Below are positions 1-10,748 of a DNA stretch of 64,000 nucleotides, one piece after another. Position numbers and translations under genes: made by a program. Position 1 is the first letter of the stretch, and each line of letters begins with the position of its first letter. The stretch is from Micromonospora echinospora (GTDB taxonomy: Bacteria > Actinomycetota > Actinomycetes > Mycobacteriales > Micromonosporaceae), in the NCBI RefSeq assembly GCF_900091495.1, contig NZ_LT607413.1, positions 3,534,001-3,598,000 on the forward strand, given 5' to 3'. The notes beneath the pieces are model-generated. The model was not told where the DNA came from, did not search any database, and saw nothing but the letters and a program-made list of their open reading frames with translations.

Positions 1-396
1 TACCAGGCCCGGGTCGACGCCATCGAGGGTGGCATCAAGCGTGCCGAGGCCGCCCAGGCCGAGGCGAACCAGCTCCTTGAGCAGTACCGCGCGCAGCTCG
101 CGGAGGCGCGCACCGACGCTGCCAAGATCCGGGACGACGCCCGGGCCGACGCGGAGGGCATCCGGCAGGACGTCCTCGCCAAGGCGCGGGAGGAGTCCGA
201 CCGGATCATCGCGGCCGGCAAGGAGCAGCTCGCCGCCGAGCGGGCCACCATCGTGCGCGAGCTGCGTACCGAGGTCGGCACCATCGCGGTCGAGCTGGCC
301 AGCAAGATCGTCGGGGAGTCGCTGGCCGACGAGGCCCGTCGCAAGGGCACCGTCGAGCGGTTCCTCACCGACCTCGAGAGCACGGGGGCCCGCTGA
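1..396 (+). CDS. atpF: ATP synthase F0 subunit b, 3' part (5' end outside window)
   Basis: The window opens inside this gene; 131 codons remain before the TGA. What is left is a highly charged, Ala/Glu/Arg-rich helix rich in AEA and KA repeats, as expected of the peripheral-stalk dimerisation region of subunit b, ending in the short C-terminal part that contacts subunit delta. The membrane anchor that would lie at the N-terminus is off the window. The stop codon overlaps the next start by one base (TGATG at 394-398), so translation is probably coupled to atpH. The identification rests on this composition and on the atpH-A-G-D genes that follow; no frameshift is visible. Confidence 0.9.
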   Translation, partial: YQARVDAIEGGIKRAEAAQAEANQLLEQYRAQLAEARTDAAKIRDDARADAEGIRQDVLAKAREESDRIIAAGKEQLAAERATIVRELRTEVGTIAVELASKIVGESLADEARRKGTVERFLTDLESTGAR

Positions 397-1217
397 TGCA
401 GGCCGCCAGCCGGGAGTCGTACCGCGCCGCCGTCGAGCACCTGACGACGCACACGCGCGGCGCGCAGCCGGACGCCGTGGTCGCCACCGCGAACGACCTG
501 CTCGCCGTGGCGGGTCTGCTGCGGCGGGAGCCCCGGCTGCGCCGGGCGCTCTCCGAGCCGGCCCGGTCCGGCGCGGACCGGGCCGGGCTCCTCGGCGACA
601 TGCTGCGGGGCAAGATCGACGCGGCCGCCCTCGACCTGCTGGCCACCCTGGTCTCCGGCCGCTGGTCGGCACCGTCGGAACTGCTCGACGGCGCCGAGCG
701 GCTCGGGGTGGAGGCGCTGCTCGCCAGCGCCGACGCCGCCGGTGACCTGGGCGAGGTCGAGGACGAGCTGTTCCGCTTCGGTCAGGTCGTCGCCGCCGAG
801 CCGGCGCTCGCCGCAGCGCTGGGCGACGCGACGGCCCCGGTCGAGCAGCGGGCCGCCCTGGCCCGGGACCTGCTCGCCGGCAAGGCCCGCCCGATTACCG
901 TCCGCCTCGTCGAGGTGGCGCTGAGCGGGTTCGGCGGGCGCTCCCTGGCCGGCTCGCTCAGCCGGTTGGTCGAGCTGGTCGGCGAGCGTCGCGACCGGCA
1001 GATCGCCTACGTGACCGTGGCCGCCCCGTTGACCGAGGACGAGGAGCGCCGACTGGGTGCCCGCCTCGCCGCGATATACGGTCGGGAGGTCTCCGTCAAG
1101 CAGACGGTGGATCCCGGAGTCCTCGGTGGGGCGAGCGTGCGGGTCGGCTCCGACCTGTACGACGGCACCGTCCTGCGCCGCCTCAACGAGACCCGCAACG
1201 CGCTCGCGAAGCGCTGA
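396..1217 (+). CDS. atpH: ATP synthase F1 subunit delta
   Basis: 273-residue OSCP/delta subunit, the part of the peripheral stalk that sits on top of the F1 hexamer. The N-terminal half is an all-helical domain; the C-terminal part carries the family hallmark region with GRSLAGSLSRLVEL, then YVTVAAPLTEDEERRL and DPGVLGGASVRVGSDLYDGTV near the end. It is about 90 residues longer than the E. coli protein, as in other actinomycetes. The ATG overlaps the atpF stop (TGATG). A 93-bp gap with AAGGAAGCAGAGG before the next ATG separates it from atpA; the same strand and gene order indicate one operon. Confidence 0.96.
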   Translation: MQAASRESYRAAVEHLTTHTRGAQPDAVVATANDLLAVAGLLRREPRLRRALSEPARSGADRAGLLGDMLRGKIDAAALDLLATLVSGRWSAPSELLDGAERLGVEALLASADAAGDLGEVEDELFRFGQVVAAEPALAAALGDATAPVEQRAALARDLLAGKARPITVRLVEVALSGFGGRSLAGSLSRLVELVGERRDRQIAYVTVAAPLTEDEERRLGARLAAIYGREVSVKQTVDPGVLGGASVRVGSDLYDGTVLRRLNETRNALAKR

Positions 1218-1310
1218 CCAGCCCAACCGCTCAGCGCCCTGAATGACATACGCCATTCGGACCGGTCGGTACTAGGTATCCCGGGCCCCTGATACTTAAG
1301 GAAGCAGAGG

Positions 1311-2954
1311 ATGGCCGAGCTGACCATCTCGACGGAGGAGATCCGCGGCGCCCTGGAGCGCTACGTCTCCTCCTACTCGCCCGACGTCTCCCGCGAGGAG
1401 GTCGGCACCGTCGCCGACACCGGTGACGGCATCGCCCACGTCGAGGGCCTCCCCTCGACCATGACCAACGAGCTCCTGGAGTTCGAGGACGGCACGCTCG
1501 GCGTGGCGCTGAACCTCGACGTCCGGGAGATCGGTGTCGTCGTCCTCGGCGACTCCGCCAAGCTCGAGGAGGGGCAGCGCGTCAAGCGCACCGGCCGGGT
1601 GCTCTCGGTGCCGGTCGGCGACGCCTTCCTCGGCCGCGTGGTCAACGCCCTGGGCCAGCCGATCGACGGCCTCGGCGACATCGCCAACGAGGGCTTCCGT
1701 GAGCTGGAGCTCCAGGCCCCGAACGTGATGTCCCGGCAGTCGGTGGAGGAGCCGCTCCAGACCGGTATCAAGGCGGTCGACGCCATGACGCCGATCGGTC
1801 GGGGCCAGCGGCAGCTGATCATCGGTGACCGGAAGACCGGCAAGACCACGGTCGCCCTGGACACCATCCTCAACCAGCGGGACAACTGGCGCACCGGCGA
1901 CCCGAAGAAGCAGGTCCGCTGCATCTACGTCGCCATCGGGCAGAAGGCCTCCACGATCGCCTCGATCAAGGGCATCCTGGAGGAGGCGGGCGCGATGGAG
2001 TACACCACCATCGTCGCGTCGCCCGCCTCCGACCCGGCCGGCTTCAAGTACCTCGCCCCCTACACCGGCTCGTCCATCGGGCAGCACTGGATGTACGGCG
2101 GCAAGCACGTCCTGATCGTCTTCGACGACCTGAGCAAGCAGGCCGAGGCCTACCGCGCGGTCTCGCTGCTGCTGCGCCGCCCGCCGGGCCGTGAGGCGTA
2201 CCCGGGTGACGTCTTCTACCTGCACTCCCGGCTGCTGGAGCGCTGCGCGAAGCTCTCCGACGAGCTGGGTGGCGGCTCGATGACCGGTCTGCCGATCATC
2301 GAGACGAAGGCCAACGACATCTCGGCCTTCATCCCGACCAACGTCATCTCGATCACCGACGGTCAGATCTTCCTCGAGACCGACCTGTTCAACCAGGGCG
2401 TCCGCCCGGCGATCAACGTCGGTACCTCGGTCTCCCGGGTGGGTGGCGCCGCGCAGGTCAAGCCGATGAAGAAGGTCGCCGGCTCGCTGCGGCTCAACCT
2501 GGCGCAGTACCGCGAGCTGGAGGCGTTCGCCGCCTTCGCCTCCGACCTGGACCGGGCCTCCCGGGCCCAGCTGGAGCGCGGTGCCCGCCTGGTCGAGCTG
2601 CTCAAGCAGCCGAACTACTCGCCGTACGCGGTGCAGGAGCAGGTCGTCTCGGTCTGGGCCGGCACCGAGGGCAAGCTGGACGACGTCCCGGTCGGCGAGA
2701 TCCGCCGCTTCGAGTCGGAGTTCCTCCAGCACCTGCGGCACCGGCACGAGGGTGTCCTGGCCGGCATCGCCGACAACAAGTGGGACGACGAGATCATCGG
2801 TTCGCTCGACCGGGCTATCAGCGAGTTCAAGCAGTCCTTCCTCAGCAAGGCGGACGAGCCCCGGATCAACGAGGCCCCGGCCAAGCCGATGGAGGGCGAG
2901 GTGGACCGCGAGAAGGTCACCCGCTACAGCGGCGACGACGTCGAGAAGCAGTAG
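1311..2954 (+). CDS. atpA: ATP synthase F1 subunit alpha
   Basis: 547-residue non-catalytic nucleotide-binding subunit of F1. The beta-barrel domain comes first, then the Walker A motif GDRKTGKT at about residues 172-179, the Walker B segment [18 protein letters not shown], and the alpha signature [14 protein letters not shown]. The C-terminus has an acidic/basic tail (about 30 residues ending YSGDDVEKQ), similar to the extended tails of actinobacterial alpha subunits, which in mycobacteria help suppress ATP hydrolysis (family knowledge; not shown here). The ATG follows a purine-rich ribosome site (AGGAAGCAGAGG). The next gene starts 9 bp after the stop. Confidence 0.98.
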   Translation: MAELTISTEEIRGALERYVSSYSPDVSREEVGTVADTGDGIAHVEGLPSTMTNELLEFEDGTLGVALNLDVREIGVVVLGDSAKLEEGQRVKRTGRVLSVPVGDAFLGRVVNALGQPIDGLGDIANEGFRELELQAPNVMSRQSVEEPLQTGIKAVDAMTPIGRGQRQLIIGDRKTGKTTVALDTILNQRDNWRTGDPKKQVRCIYVAIGQKASTIASIKGILEEAGAMEYTTIVASPASDPAGFKYLAPYTGSSIGQHWMYGGKHVLIVFDDLSKQAEAYRAVSLLLRRPPGREAYPGDVFYLHSRLLERCAKLSDELGGGSMTGLPIIETKANDISAFIPTNVISITDGQIFLETDLFNQGVRPAINVGTSVSRVGGAAQVKPMKKVAGSLRLNLAQYRELEAFAAFASDLDRASRAQLERGARLVELLKQPNYSPYAVQEQVVSVWAGTEGKLDDVPVGEIRRFESEFLQHLRHRHEGVLAGIADNKWDDEIIGSLDRAISEFKQSFLSKADEPRINEAPAKPMEGEVDREKVTRYSGDDVEKQ

Positions 2955-2963
2955 GGCTGACTC

Positions 2964-5332
<2,369 letters not shown>

Positions 5333-5366
5333 TCCGCGATCAGCCTGACTCTCCAGTCAGCTTTGT

Positions 5367-5400
5367 CCGAGGCCGTCCCGGTTCGCCGGGGCGGCCTCGG
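5367..5400 (+). terminator. Intrinsic-type hairpin after atpD
   Basis: Arms CCGAGGCCGTCCCGG and CCGGGGCGGCCTCGG pair over 15 bp with one T-G wobble around a TTCG tetraloop, 34 bp after the atpD stop. There is only a weak T-run after it (TCGTT), as is usual for high-GC actinomycete terminators. It separates the atpF-D transcription unit from the LCP gene and atpC. Confidence 0.75.
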
Positions 5401-5561
5401 TCGTTGCGCGTGTCGGCTTGACGGGCCCACGCCGCTCGATGCGACAGTTGCCGTGCCGGCGAGGTACCTTCGATCCGCAGCACGTGTCGAGCTTGACTTC
5501 CGCAGGCAACAGGTGGCTCGCGCCCGTCTCCTCCTCATGGGCGTGATGAATGGAGATGTAC

Positions 5562-6698
5562 GTGGCTCGGAGCGGTAAGCGGGGCGCGAGGTCGTCCGTG
5601 TGGGCGGGGGTGCCCCGGTGGGCCCGGTTGTGCACGGTGTTCGGCACCGTGCTGCTGATGCTCAGCGGTGCGGTGCTGGTGGGCTACGAGGCCCTGCTCA
5701 GCCGCTACGAAGGCTCGGTCGGCAAGGGTGACCTCTTCGGCGACCAGGCAGCCGGCGCGCAGGAGAAGCGCAAGGAGATCAAGGGCCCGCTCAACATCCT
5801 GCTGGTCGGCGTGGACCCGCGCAAGCCGGAGGACCCGCCGCTCGCCGACTCGATCATGATCATGCACATCCCGGTCGAGATGGACCGGGCGTACCTCTTC
5901 TCGATGCCGCGCGACCTGCGGGTGGAGATTCCCGCGTTCGCCAAGTCCGGATTCGACGGGGGCACCGACAAGCTCAACGCCGCGATGTCGTACGGCAGCC
6001 GGGTCTCCGGTCGGAACCCGGACGCGAACCTCGGCTTCGAGCTGCTCGCCACCACCATCCAGAAGGAGACCGGCATCGCCCGCTTCGACGCCGGGGCGAT
6101 CATCAACTTCAACGGGTTCAAGAAGATCGTCGACGCGATGGGCGGCGTCGAGATGTACATCGAGCGGGAGGTGCGCTCCGAGCACCGCGAGCCGGACGGC
6201 ACCCACCGTGAACCCCGGCCGGGCGGCGGGGGTTACCTCGGTCCGCAGGCGGTCTACCCGAAGGGCACCCAGCGGCTGGAGGGGTGGCAGGCGCTCGACT
6301 ACGTCCGGCAGCGTTACCCGAAGAACGGCGTGCCCGACGGCGACTACGGCCGCCAGCGCCACCAGCAGCAGTTCGTCAAGGCCATGGCGGGTCAGGCGTT
6401 CAGCGCGGACGTGGTGACCAACCCGATCAAGCTGGACCGGGTGCTCCGGGCCGCCGGCGAGTCGCTGGTCTTCAGCGGTCGCGGGAACAGCATCGTCGAC
6501 TTCGCGTTCGCCCTCAAGGACCTGCGGCCGGACGCGATCCAGATGGTCAAGCTGCCGGCGGAGGGCATCGGCACCGGGTCGGCCTACCGGGGCGAACGGT
6601 TCCTGCCCGAGGCGGCCGAGTTCTTCACCTCGCTGCACAACGGGACGGTCGACGCGTTCATGCTCGAACACCCCGATTTCCAGAACAAGACCAAGTAG
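5562..6698 (+). CDS. LytR-CpsA-Psr (LCP) family cell-wall glycopolymer ligase
   Basis: About 378 residues. LCP enzymes transfer undecaprenyl-linked glycopolymers to peptidoglycan on the outer face of the membrane. An N-terminal membrane anchor (LCTVFGTVLLMLSGAVLVGY) follows a basic stretch; the LCP core has LNILLVGVDPR, then DSIMIMHIPVEMDRAYLFSM with PRDLRVEIP, then DKLNAAMSYG, and later RQRYPKNGVPDGDYGRQRHQQQF, which are the recognisable ligand-binding and Arg-rich segments of the family. The GTG at 5562 has the only good ribosome site (GGAG 6 nt upstream); in-frame ATGs lie at 5550 and 5556. It sits alone between atpD and atpC, an odd place for a wall enzyme. The exact glycopolymer cannot be told. 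Confidence 0.9.
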   Translation: MARSGKRGARSSVWAGVPRWARLCTVFGTVLLMLSGAVLVGYEALLSRYEGSVGKGDLFGDQAAGAQEKRKEIKGPLNILLVGVDPRKPEDPPLADSIMIMHIPVEMDRAYLFSMPRDLRVEIPAFAKSGFDGGTDKLNAAMSYGSRVSGRNPDANLGFELLATTIQKETGIARFDAGAIINFNGFKKIVDAMGGVEMYIEREVRSEHREPDGTHREPRPGGGGYLGPQAVYPKGTQRLEGWQALDYVRQRYPKNGVPDGDYGRQRHQQQFVKAMAGQAFSADVVTNPIKLDRVLRAAGESLVFSGRGNSIVDFAFALKDLRPDAIQMVKLPAEGIGTGSAYRGERFLPEAAEFFTSLHNGTVDAFMLEHPDFQNKTK

Positions 6699-6788
6699 GG
6701 AGTGTCGCAGCTCTCGGTACCCGCGTTAGTGGGTCAGGGGGCGCGCGACTAGACTTCTGCCAACCGCCCGCCGCAGCAAGGAGACAGC

Positions 6789-7073
6789 GTGGCACAGCAG
6801 CTTCACGTCGAGCTCGTAGCCGTCGAGGAGAAGGTCTGGTCCGGCGAGGCCGAGATGGTCGTCGCCCGGACGACCGAGGGTGAGCTGGGTGTCCTGGCCG
6901 GCCACGCACCGCTGCTCGGCCAGCTCGCCGAGCCCGGTCAGGTCCGGATCAAGCTGCCCGGCGGCGGACAGGTCGCCTACGAGGTGGCCGGCGGCTTCCT
7001 CTCGGTGTCCCGCGAGGGCGTCACGGTGCTCGCGGAGAGCGCCACCCCGGTCTCCGGCGCGCAGAGCCACTGA
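6789..7073 (+). CDS. atpC: ATP synthase F1 subunit epsilon, short form lacking C-terminal helices
   Basis: 94 residues covering only the N-terminal beta-sandwich of epsilon ([18 protein letters not shown], then [15 protein letters not shown], then [16 protein letters not shown]). The two C-terminal helices found in E. coli (about 138 residues) and in longer actinobacterial forms (about 120) are missing. The stop is followed after only 12 bp by the next gene, so there is no room for a frameshifted remainder. The beta-sandwich is enough to couple gamma to the c-ring; the missing helices normally serve to inhibit ATP hydrolysis. It is separated from atpD by the LCP gene and a terminator, so it probably has its own promoter, or shares that of the LCP gene. 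Confidence 0.93.
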   Translation: MAQQLHVELVAVEEKVWSGEAEMVVARTTEGELGVLAGHAPLLGQLAEPGQVRIKLPGGGQVAYEVAGGFLSVSREGVTVLAESATPVSGAQSH

Positions 7074-7085
7074 GCCGTACCGCCG

Positions 7086-7541
7086 ATGGAGATCGTGGAA
7101 GGGATCGGAATCGGCCTCGCCGTCTTCGTCGTGGCGGTTCTGATCCTCTTCCTCCGGCGGGCCCTGGTGACCCGCACCGGCGGCACCATCCGGCTCCACG
7201 TCCGGGTCTCCACCCTGCTTGACGGTCGGGGCTGGTCGCCCGGATTCGGTCGGTTCGCCGGTGACGAACTCCGGTGGTACCGGATGTTCAGCTTCGCCAT
7301 CCGCCCCAAGCGGGTGCTCTCTCGGGAGACCCTGGTGGTGCGCCGACGGCGGCTCCCCGAGGGCCAGGAGCGCTTCTCCATGCCCGCCGACTGGGTGATC
7401 CTGAACTGTACGAGCCAGCAGACCCCGATCGAGATCGCCATGGAGCGTTCCACGGTCACCGGATTCCTTTCCTGGCTCGAGGCCGCCCCGCCCGGGGCGG
7501 TCTCGCCGCGTCTGGCCCACCAGGACTGGCCCGCCGCCTGA
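7086..7541 (+). CDS. DUF2550 membrane-anchored protein
   Basis: 151 residues. One N-terminal transmembrane helix (about residues 5-25, IGIGLAVFVVAVLILFL) followed by a cytoplasmic domain with WSPGFGRFAGDELRWYRMF and VLSRETLVVRRRR. This matches DUF2550, a family known mainly from actinobacteria and regularly found next to atpC (as Rv1312 in M. tuberculosis, from memory). Function is unknown. It starts 12 bp after atpC and is very likely co-transcribed with it. The domain looks PH-like, but that is only an impression. Confidence 0.85.
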   Translation: MEIVEGIGIGLAVFVVAVLILFLRRALVTRTGGTIRLHVRVSTLLDGRGWSPGFGRFAGDELRWYRMFSFAIRPKRVLSRETLVVRRRRLPEGQERFSMPADWVILNCTSQQTPIEIAMERSTVTGFLSWLEAAPPGAVSPRLAHQDWPAA

Positions 7542-7617
7542 CCGGGCGCCGGCGCGGGTCGGTGTGACCCGACCACGAGGAATCCGGCCGGGCCGGTGAC
7601 GTCGGCACCGGGAGCGG

Positions 7618-8091
7618 TCATCCCTGGGCGCTGACCCGGAACGTGGGACCGTCGCTGACCATCGTCGAGCCCTCGTAGTTGCGGGGGACCAGCTCGATGT
7701 AGCCGGACTCGGCGATGTCCAGGTCGATGTCCCGGCAGTTGCCGTTGCCCAGGTCGTAGTCGCGGTAGACCCAGGAGCCACCGTTGACGCGGTAGGCCAC
7801 CCCCGGATGGTGCCCGTCGGCCCGGGTGTCGCAGACCCAGAGGTGCTCGCCGTACGGGACGAAGCAGGCCAGCGCGCCGCCGTCCCGGGAGTATCCGCCG
7901 TGGCAGTCGGGGGCGGTCCCGGTGGTGGCCGTGCCGGTGGCGGACGGGCCGACCGGTCGGGGGAGCGCGGCCGGGGCGGGTGTGCCGACGGCGAGGAGCG
8001 CGCCTGCCGTGACGGCGGTCAGGGCGACACGGACGCCGACCGCCGTGCGGACGGTCCGGACGGCACGGGCGCCGATCGTGGTGACGGACAT
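7618..8091 (-). CDS. Small secreted protein of unknown function
   Basis: 157 residues from the ATG at 8091, which has a strong ribosome site (GAAGGAG, 7 nt upstream). An Arg-rich N-terminus leads into a hydrophobic stretch with ALTAVTAGALLAVGTPAPA, a likely Sec or Tat signal peptide. The mature part (CHGGYSRDGGALACF, then VPYGEHLWVCDTRADGHH, then GNGNCRDIDLD) has four Cys, probably two disulfides, and a beta-rich look. I do not recognise a named domain, but this type of short Cys-containing exported protein is common in actinomycetes. It converges on the DUF2550 gene; upstream lies a 550-bp gap with tandem repeats. Confidence 0.75.
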   Translation of the reverse strand: MSVTTIGARAVRTVRTAVGVRVALTAVTAGALLAVGTPAPAALPRPVGPSATGTATTGTAPDCHGGYSRDGGALACFVPYGEHLWVCDTRADGHHPGVAYRVNGGSWVYRDYDLGNGNCRDIDLDIAESGYIELVPRNYEGSTMVSDGPTFRVSAQG

Positions 8092-8324
8092 GGTCGCTCC
8101 TTCGGCAGAACCGGTGGTGCGGCGGACCGGTGGAGCGGGAACGGTTCGGTTCCGTCCGGTGACCGGTCGGCCCGGACCCGTCGCGCGGGTGGTCCGATCC
8201 GGGTGCGACAACGTGGCCCGACCTGCCCTCCACCAGGGTGTCCGCCGCCTTCTGCCGTCATGAAAGCGCAGGTCAGCGGGGGTGGCAATGCGCATGTCGG
8301 CCCCAGGACAGAACGGCCGCGCGG

Positions 8325-8510
8325 CCGTGGAGCGGCGTCACCGGCTGTCGCCGTGTGGGGCGTGCGCCGCGTCCGCTGTCGCCGTGGAGCGGCCTCACCG
8401 CCCGTCGCCGTGTGGGGCGTGCGCCGCGTCCGCTGCCGCCGTGGAGCGGCCTCACCGCCCGTCGCCGTGAGGGGCGTGCGCCGCGTCCGCTGCCACCGTG
8501 AAGGGCGTGC
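8325..8510. repeat. 57-bp tandem repeat, about 3.2 copies
   Basis: Units begin CCGTGGAGCGGC at 8325, 8382 and 8439, with a decayed fourth start at 8496, giving an exact 57-bp period. Within units, GGGGCGTGCGCCGCGTCCGC is repeated nearly unchanged. They lie in the 548-bp gap between two minus-strand genes (8092-8639). The period is a multiple of three, so open frames run through it, but no frame has a convincing start or protein; I treat it as non-coding. Nothing else is visible in this gap. Confidence 0.8.
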
Positions 8511-8639
8511 ACGGCGTCCGGCCGGCGCCGAAGGTCGTCGGTGGGAACGGCGTAAACCCGGGGTGGGCGGATGGGACCGGCCAGGTCGGGTACCCGGACC
8601 CCGACGGGATGGGGTGCCCGACCCGGCTGGGAACGTCGG

Positions 8640-9212
8640 TCAGCGCTTACCGCCGGGAACCCATAGCACATCGCCGTCCGGATTTGCCGTTCTTGCCAGG
8701 ATGAAGAGCAGATCGGAGAGCCGGTTGAGATACTTTGCCGGAAGAGTGCTGGTTCGTTCGGGATCGTGGCTGACCAAGCCCCATGCCGCCCGCTCTGCGC
8801 GCCGGGCGACGGTCCGAGCCACGTGCAGCAACGCCGCGCCGGCGGTTCCGCCGGGGAGAATGAAGGAGTCGAGCTTGCCCAGGCGTGCGTTGAACTCGTC
8901 GCACCAGCCCTCCAAGCGCTCCACGTACCCCTCGGTCACCCGGAGCGGTGGGTACTCCGGCTCCGGTTCGACCGGGGTGGCCAGGTCGGCGCCGACGTCG
9001 AAGAGGTCGTTCTGGATCGAGGCCAGGACCGACCGCAGTTCCTCCGACAGCTGGCCCAGGGCCAGCGCCACCCCGATCGCCGCGTTGCACTCGTCGACGT
9101 CGGCGTACGCCGCGATCCGCGGATCGGTCTTCGCTACCTGCTCGTTGTTGCTCAGCCTGGTCGTGCCGGCGTCGCCGGCCCTGGTGTAGATGCGCGTGAG
9201 GTGGACGGCCAT
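8640..9212 (-). CDS. Cob(I)yrinic acid a,c-diamide/cob(I)alamin adenosyltransferase, PduO type
   Basis: 190 residues. Makes adenosylcobalamin from ATP and cob(I)alamin. The PduO/MMAB-type motifs are present: [20 protein letters not shown] at the N-terminus (ATP-binding TxxGDxGxT), [10 protein letters not shown] in the first helix, SFILPGGT, and the C-terminal [12 protein letters not shown] with LNRLSDLLF. Length is normal. The ATG at 9212 follows a TAGGCT box by 7 nt, so the mRNA is probably leaderless. It fits the neighbourhood: the window contains a B12-dependent acyl-CoA mutase and its chaperone MeaB, which need adenosylcobalamin. Its start codon overlaps the possible murA start on the other strand. 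Confidence 0.93.
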   Translation of the reverse strand: MAVHLTRIYTRAGDAGTTRLSNNEQVAKTDPRIAAYADVDECNAAIGVALALGQLSEELRSVLASIQNDLFDVGADLATPVEPEPEYPPLRVTEGYVERLEGWCDEFNARLGKLDSFILPGGTAGAALLHVARTVARRAERAAWGLVSHDPERTSTLPAKYLNRLSDLLFILARTANPDGDVLWVPGGKR

Positions 9213-10653
9213 GACGCACAGCCTACGGATACCTGACCTGACGATGCCGGCCCGACCGGAGCCGATCGTCCCGACCCGGACGGGCCCGGGGCCCGGTGAC
9301 GCGGGCGATCTGGCCCTCCGGGACGTCGATGTGATCCGGGTCCGGGGCGGCGCCCGGCTCGCCGGCACGGTGCACGTCGTCGGGGCGAAGAACTCCGCCC
9401 TGAAGCTGATGGCCGCCGCGCTGCTCGCCCCCGGACGAAGCGTGATCACCAACGTTCCCCGGATCACCGACATCGCGATCATGGGGGAGGTGCTGCGCCG
9501 GCTCGGCTGCGACGTCCGTTTCGACGACGACGATCCGGTCGATCCGATGGTCGCGCACGGCGGGGTGGCCCGGTCCCGCTCGGTCACCATCGACGTGCCG
9601 GACCAGCCCGGCTCCGAAGCCGACTACGACCTGGTACGCCGCCTGCGCGCCTCCATCTGCGTGCTCGGCCCGCTGCTCGCCCGCCGGGGGTACGTGCGGG
9701 TCGCGCACCCGGGCGGGGACGCGATCGGCTCCCGGGGGCTCGACATGCACGTCTCCGGGCTCACCCGGATGGGTGCCGAGATCTCCGGCGAGCACGGGTT
9801 CGTCATCGCCTCCGCGCCGGACGGACTGCACGGTGCCGAGATCGTCCTCGACTTCCCCAGCGTCGGCGCGACCGAGAACCTGTTGATGGCCGCGGTGCTC
9901 GCCCGGGGCGGGACGGTGATCGAGAACGCCGCCCGTGAGCCGGAGATCGTCGACATCTGCTCGATGCTGATCCGGATGGGCGCGCGGATCTCCGGCGAGG
10001 GGACCTCGACCATCGAGATCGAGGGCGTACCGGACCTGGCCCCGGTCCGGCACGCCACGGTGGGGGACCGGATCGTCGCCGGGACGTGGGCGTTCGGCGC
10101 CGCGATGACCCGGGGGGACGTCACGGTCACCGGGGTCGACCCGGCCTTCCTGGAGATCGCGCTGGACAAGCTGGTCTCCGCCGGGAGCCTGGTGGAGACC
10201 CGGCCGGACGCCTTCCGCGTCCGGACGGACGACCGGCCGGCCGCGGTGGACGTGGTGACCCTGCCGTATCCGGGTTTCGCCACCGACCTGCTGCCGATGG
10301 CGATCGGACTCGCCTCGGTCAGCGACGGGGCGTCCCTGATCACCGAGAACATCTTCGACGGCCGGTTCATGTTCGCCAACGAGATGATGCGGCTCGGCGC
10401 GGACATCAAGACCGACGGCCACCACGCGGTGGTCCGTGGCCGGGAACGGCTCTCCGGAGCACCGGTCCGGGCCACCGACATCCGGGCCGGAGCCGGCCTG
10501 ATCATCGCGGGACTCTGCGCCGACGGGGACACTGAGGTCTCCCACGTGCACCACGTGGACCGGGGCTACCCCGACTTCGTCGCCGACCTGCGGGCCCTCG
10601 GGGTCGAGGTGGAACGGGACCGGACACCGGAGGAGCCCGCGCTTACCATCTGA
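9211..10653 (+). CDS. murA: UDP-N-acetylglucosamine 1-carboxyvinyltransferase (MurA), Asp in place of catalytic Cys
   Basis: First committed step of peptidoglycan synthesis: adds enolpyruvate from PEP to UDP-GlcNAc. The core begins [20 protein letters not shown] with the conserved Lys of GAKN, then [15 protein letters not shown] and [19 protein letters not shown]. In most bacteria the latter reads PGGC; here the codon at 9718-9720 is GAC, so the residue that fosfomycin alkylates is Asp, as in M. tuberculosis and Chlamydia. Start is uncertain: ATG 9211 gives 480 residues with a roughly 40-residue non-conserved extension; ATG 9244 or GTG 9331 are alternatives, the last giving the usual family length. 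Confidence 0.93.
   Translation: MTHSLRIPDLTMPARPEPIVPTRTGPGPGDAGDLALRDVDVIRVRGGARLAGTVHVVGAKNSALKLMAAALLAPGRSVITNVPRITDIAIMGEVLRRLGCDVRFDDDDPVDPMVAHGGVARSRSVTIDVPDQPGSEADYDLVRRLRASICVLGPLLARRGYVRVAHPGGDAIGSRGLDMHVSGLTRMGAEISGEHGFVIASAPDGLHGAEIVLDFPSVGATENLLMAAVLARGGTVIENAAREPEIVDICSMLIRMGARISGEGTSTIEIEGVPDLAPVRHATVGDRIVAGTWAFGAAMTRGDVTVTGVDPAFLEIALDKLVSAGSLVETRPDAFRVRTDDRPAAVDVVTLPYPGFATDLLPMAIGLASVSDGASLITENIFDGRFMFANEMMRLGADIKTDGHHAVVRGRERLSGAPVRATDIRAGAGLIIAGLCADGDTEVSHVHHVDRGYPDFVADLRALGVEVERDRTPEEPALTI
9220..9225 (-). promoter_or_regulatory. -10 box of the adenosyltransferase (leaderless)
   Basis: On the minus strand TAGGCT lies 7 nt before the ATG at 9212, the spacing typical of leaderless actinomycete genes (TANNNT box). 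No Shine-Dalgarno sequence is present. A -35 box is not clear. Confidence 0.55.
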
Positions 10654-10675
10654 CGACCGTTCCGCGACCGGTCGG

Positions 10676-10693
10676 CCTTAACCTTCGCTAAGG
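10676..10693 (+). promoter_or_regulatory. Putative acyl-CoA regulon operator ahead of 3-hydroxybutyryl-CoA dehydrogenase
   Basis: CCTTAACCTTCGCTAAGG, an imperfect 18-bp palindrome, one of four matching sites in the window (others at 19718, 28241, 30985). A TAGGGT -10 box lies at 10702-10707, so the palindrome covers the expected -35 region, a good place for a repressor. The binding protein is not encoded here. Confidence 0.55.
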
Positions 10694-10748
10694 AGCCCCA
10701 CTAGGGTGCTGGGAGAAGCACTCAACACCAGGCGAGGGAGAAAAGCAG

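Noticed and set aside
29-745. Long open frame overlapping atpF and atpH
   Set aside because: Arg/Ser/Pro-rich shadow of the real genes in another frame; the atpF and atpH frames carry clear family features.
7807-9189. Plus-strand frame through the 57-bp repeats and adenosyltransferase
   Set aside because: Covers the reverse of two minus-strand genes and a tandem repeat; no plausible start or fold.
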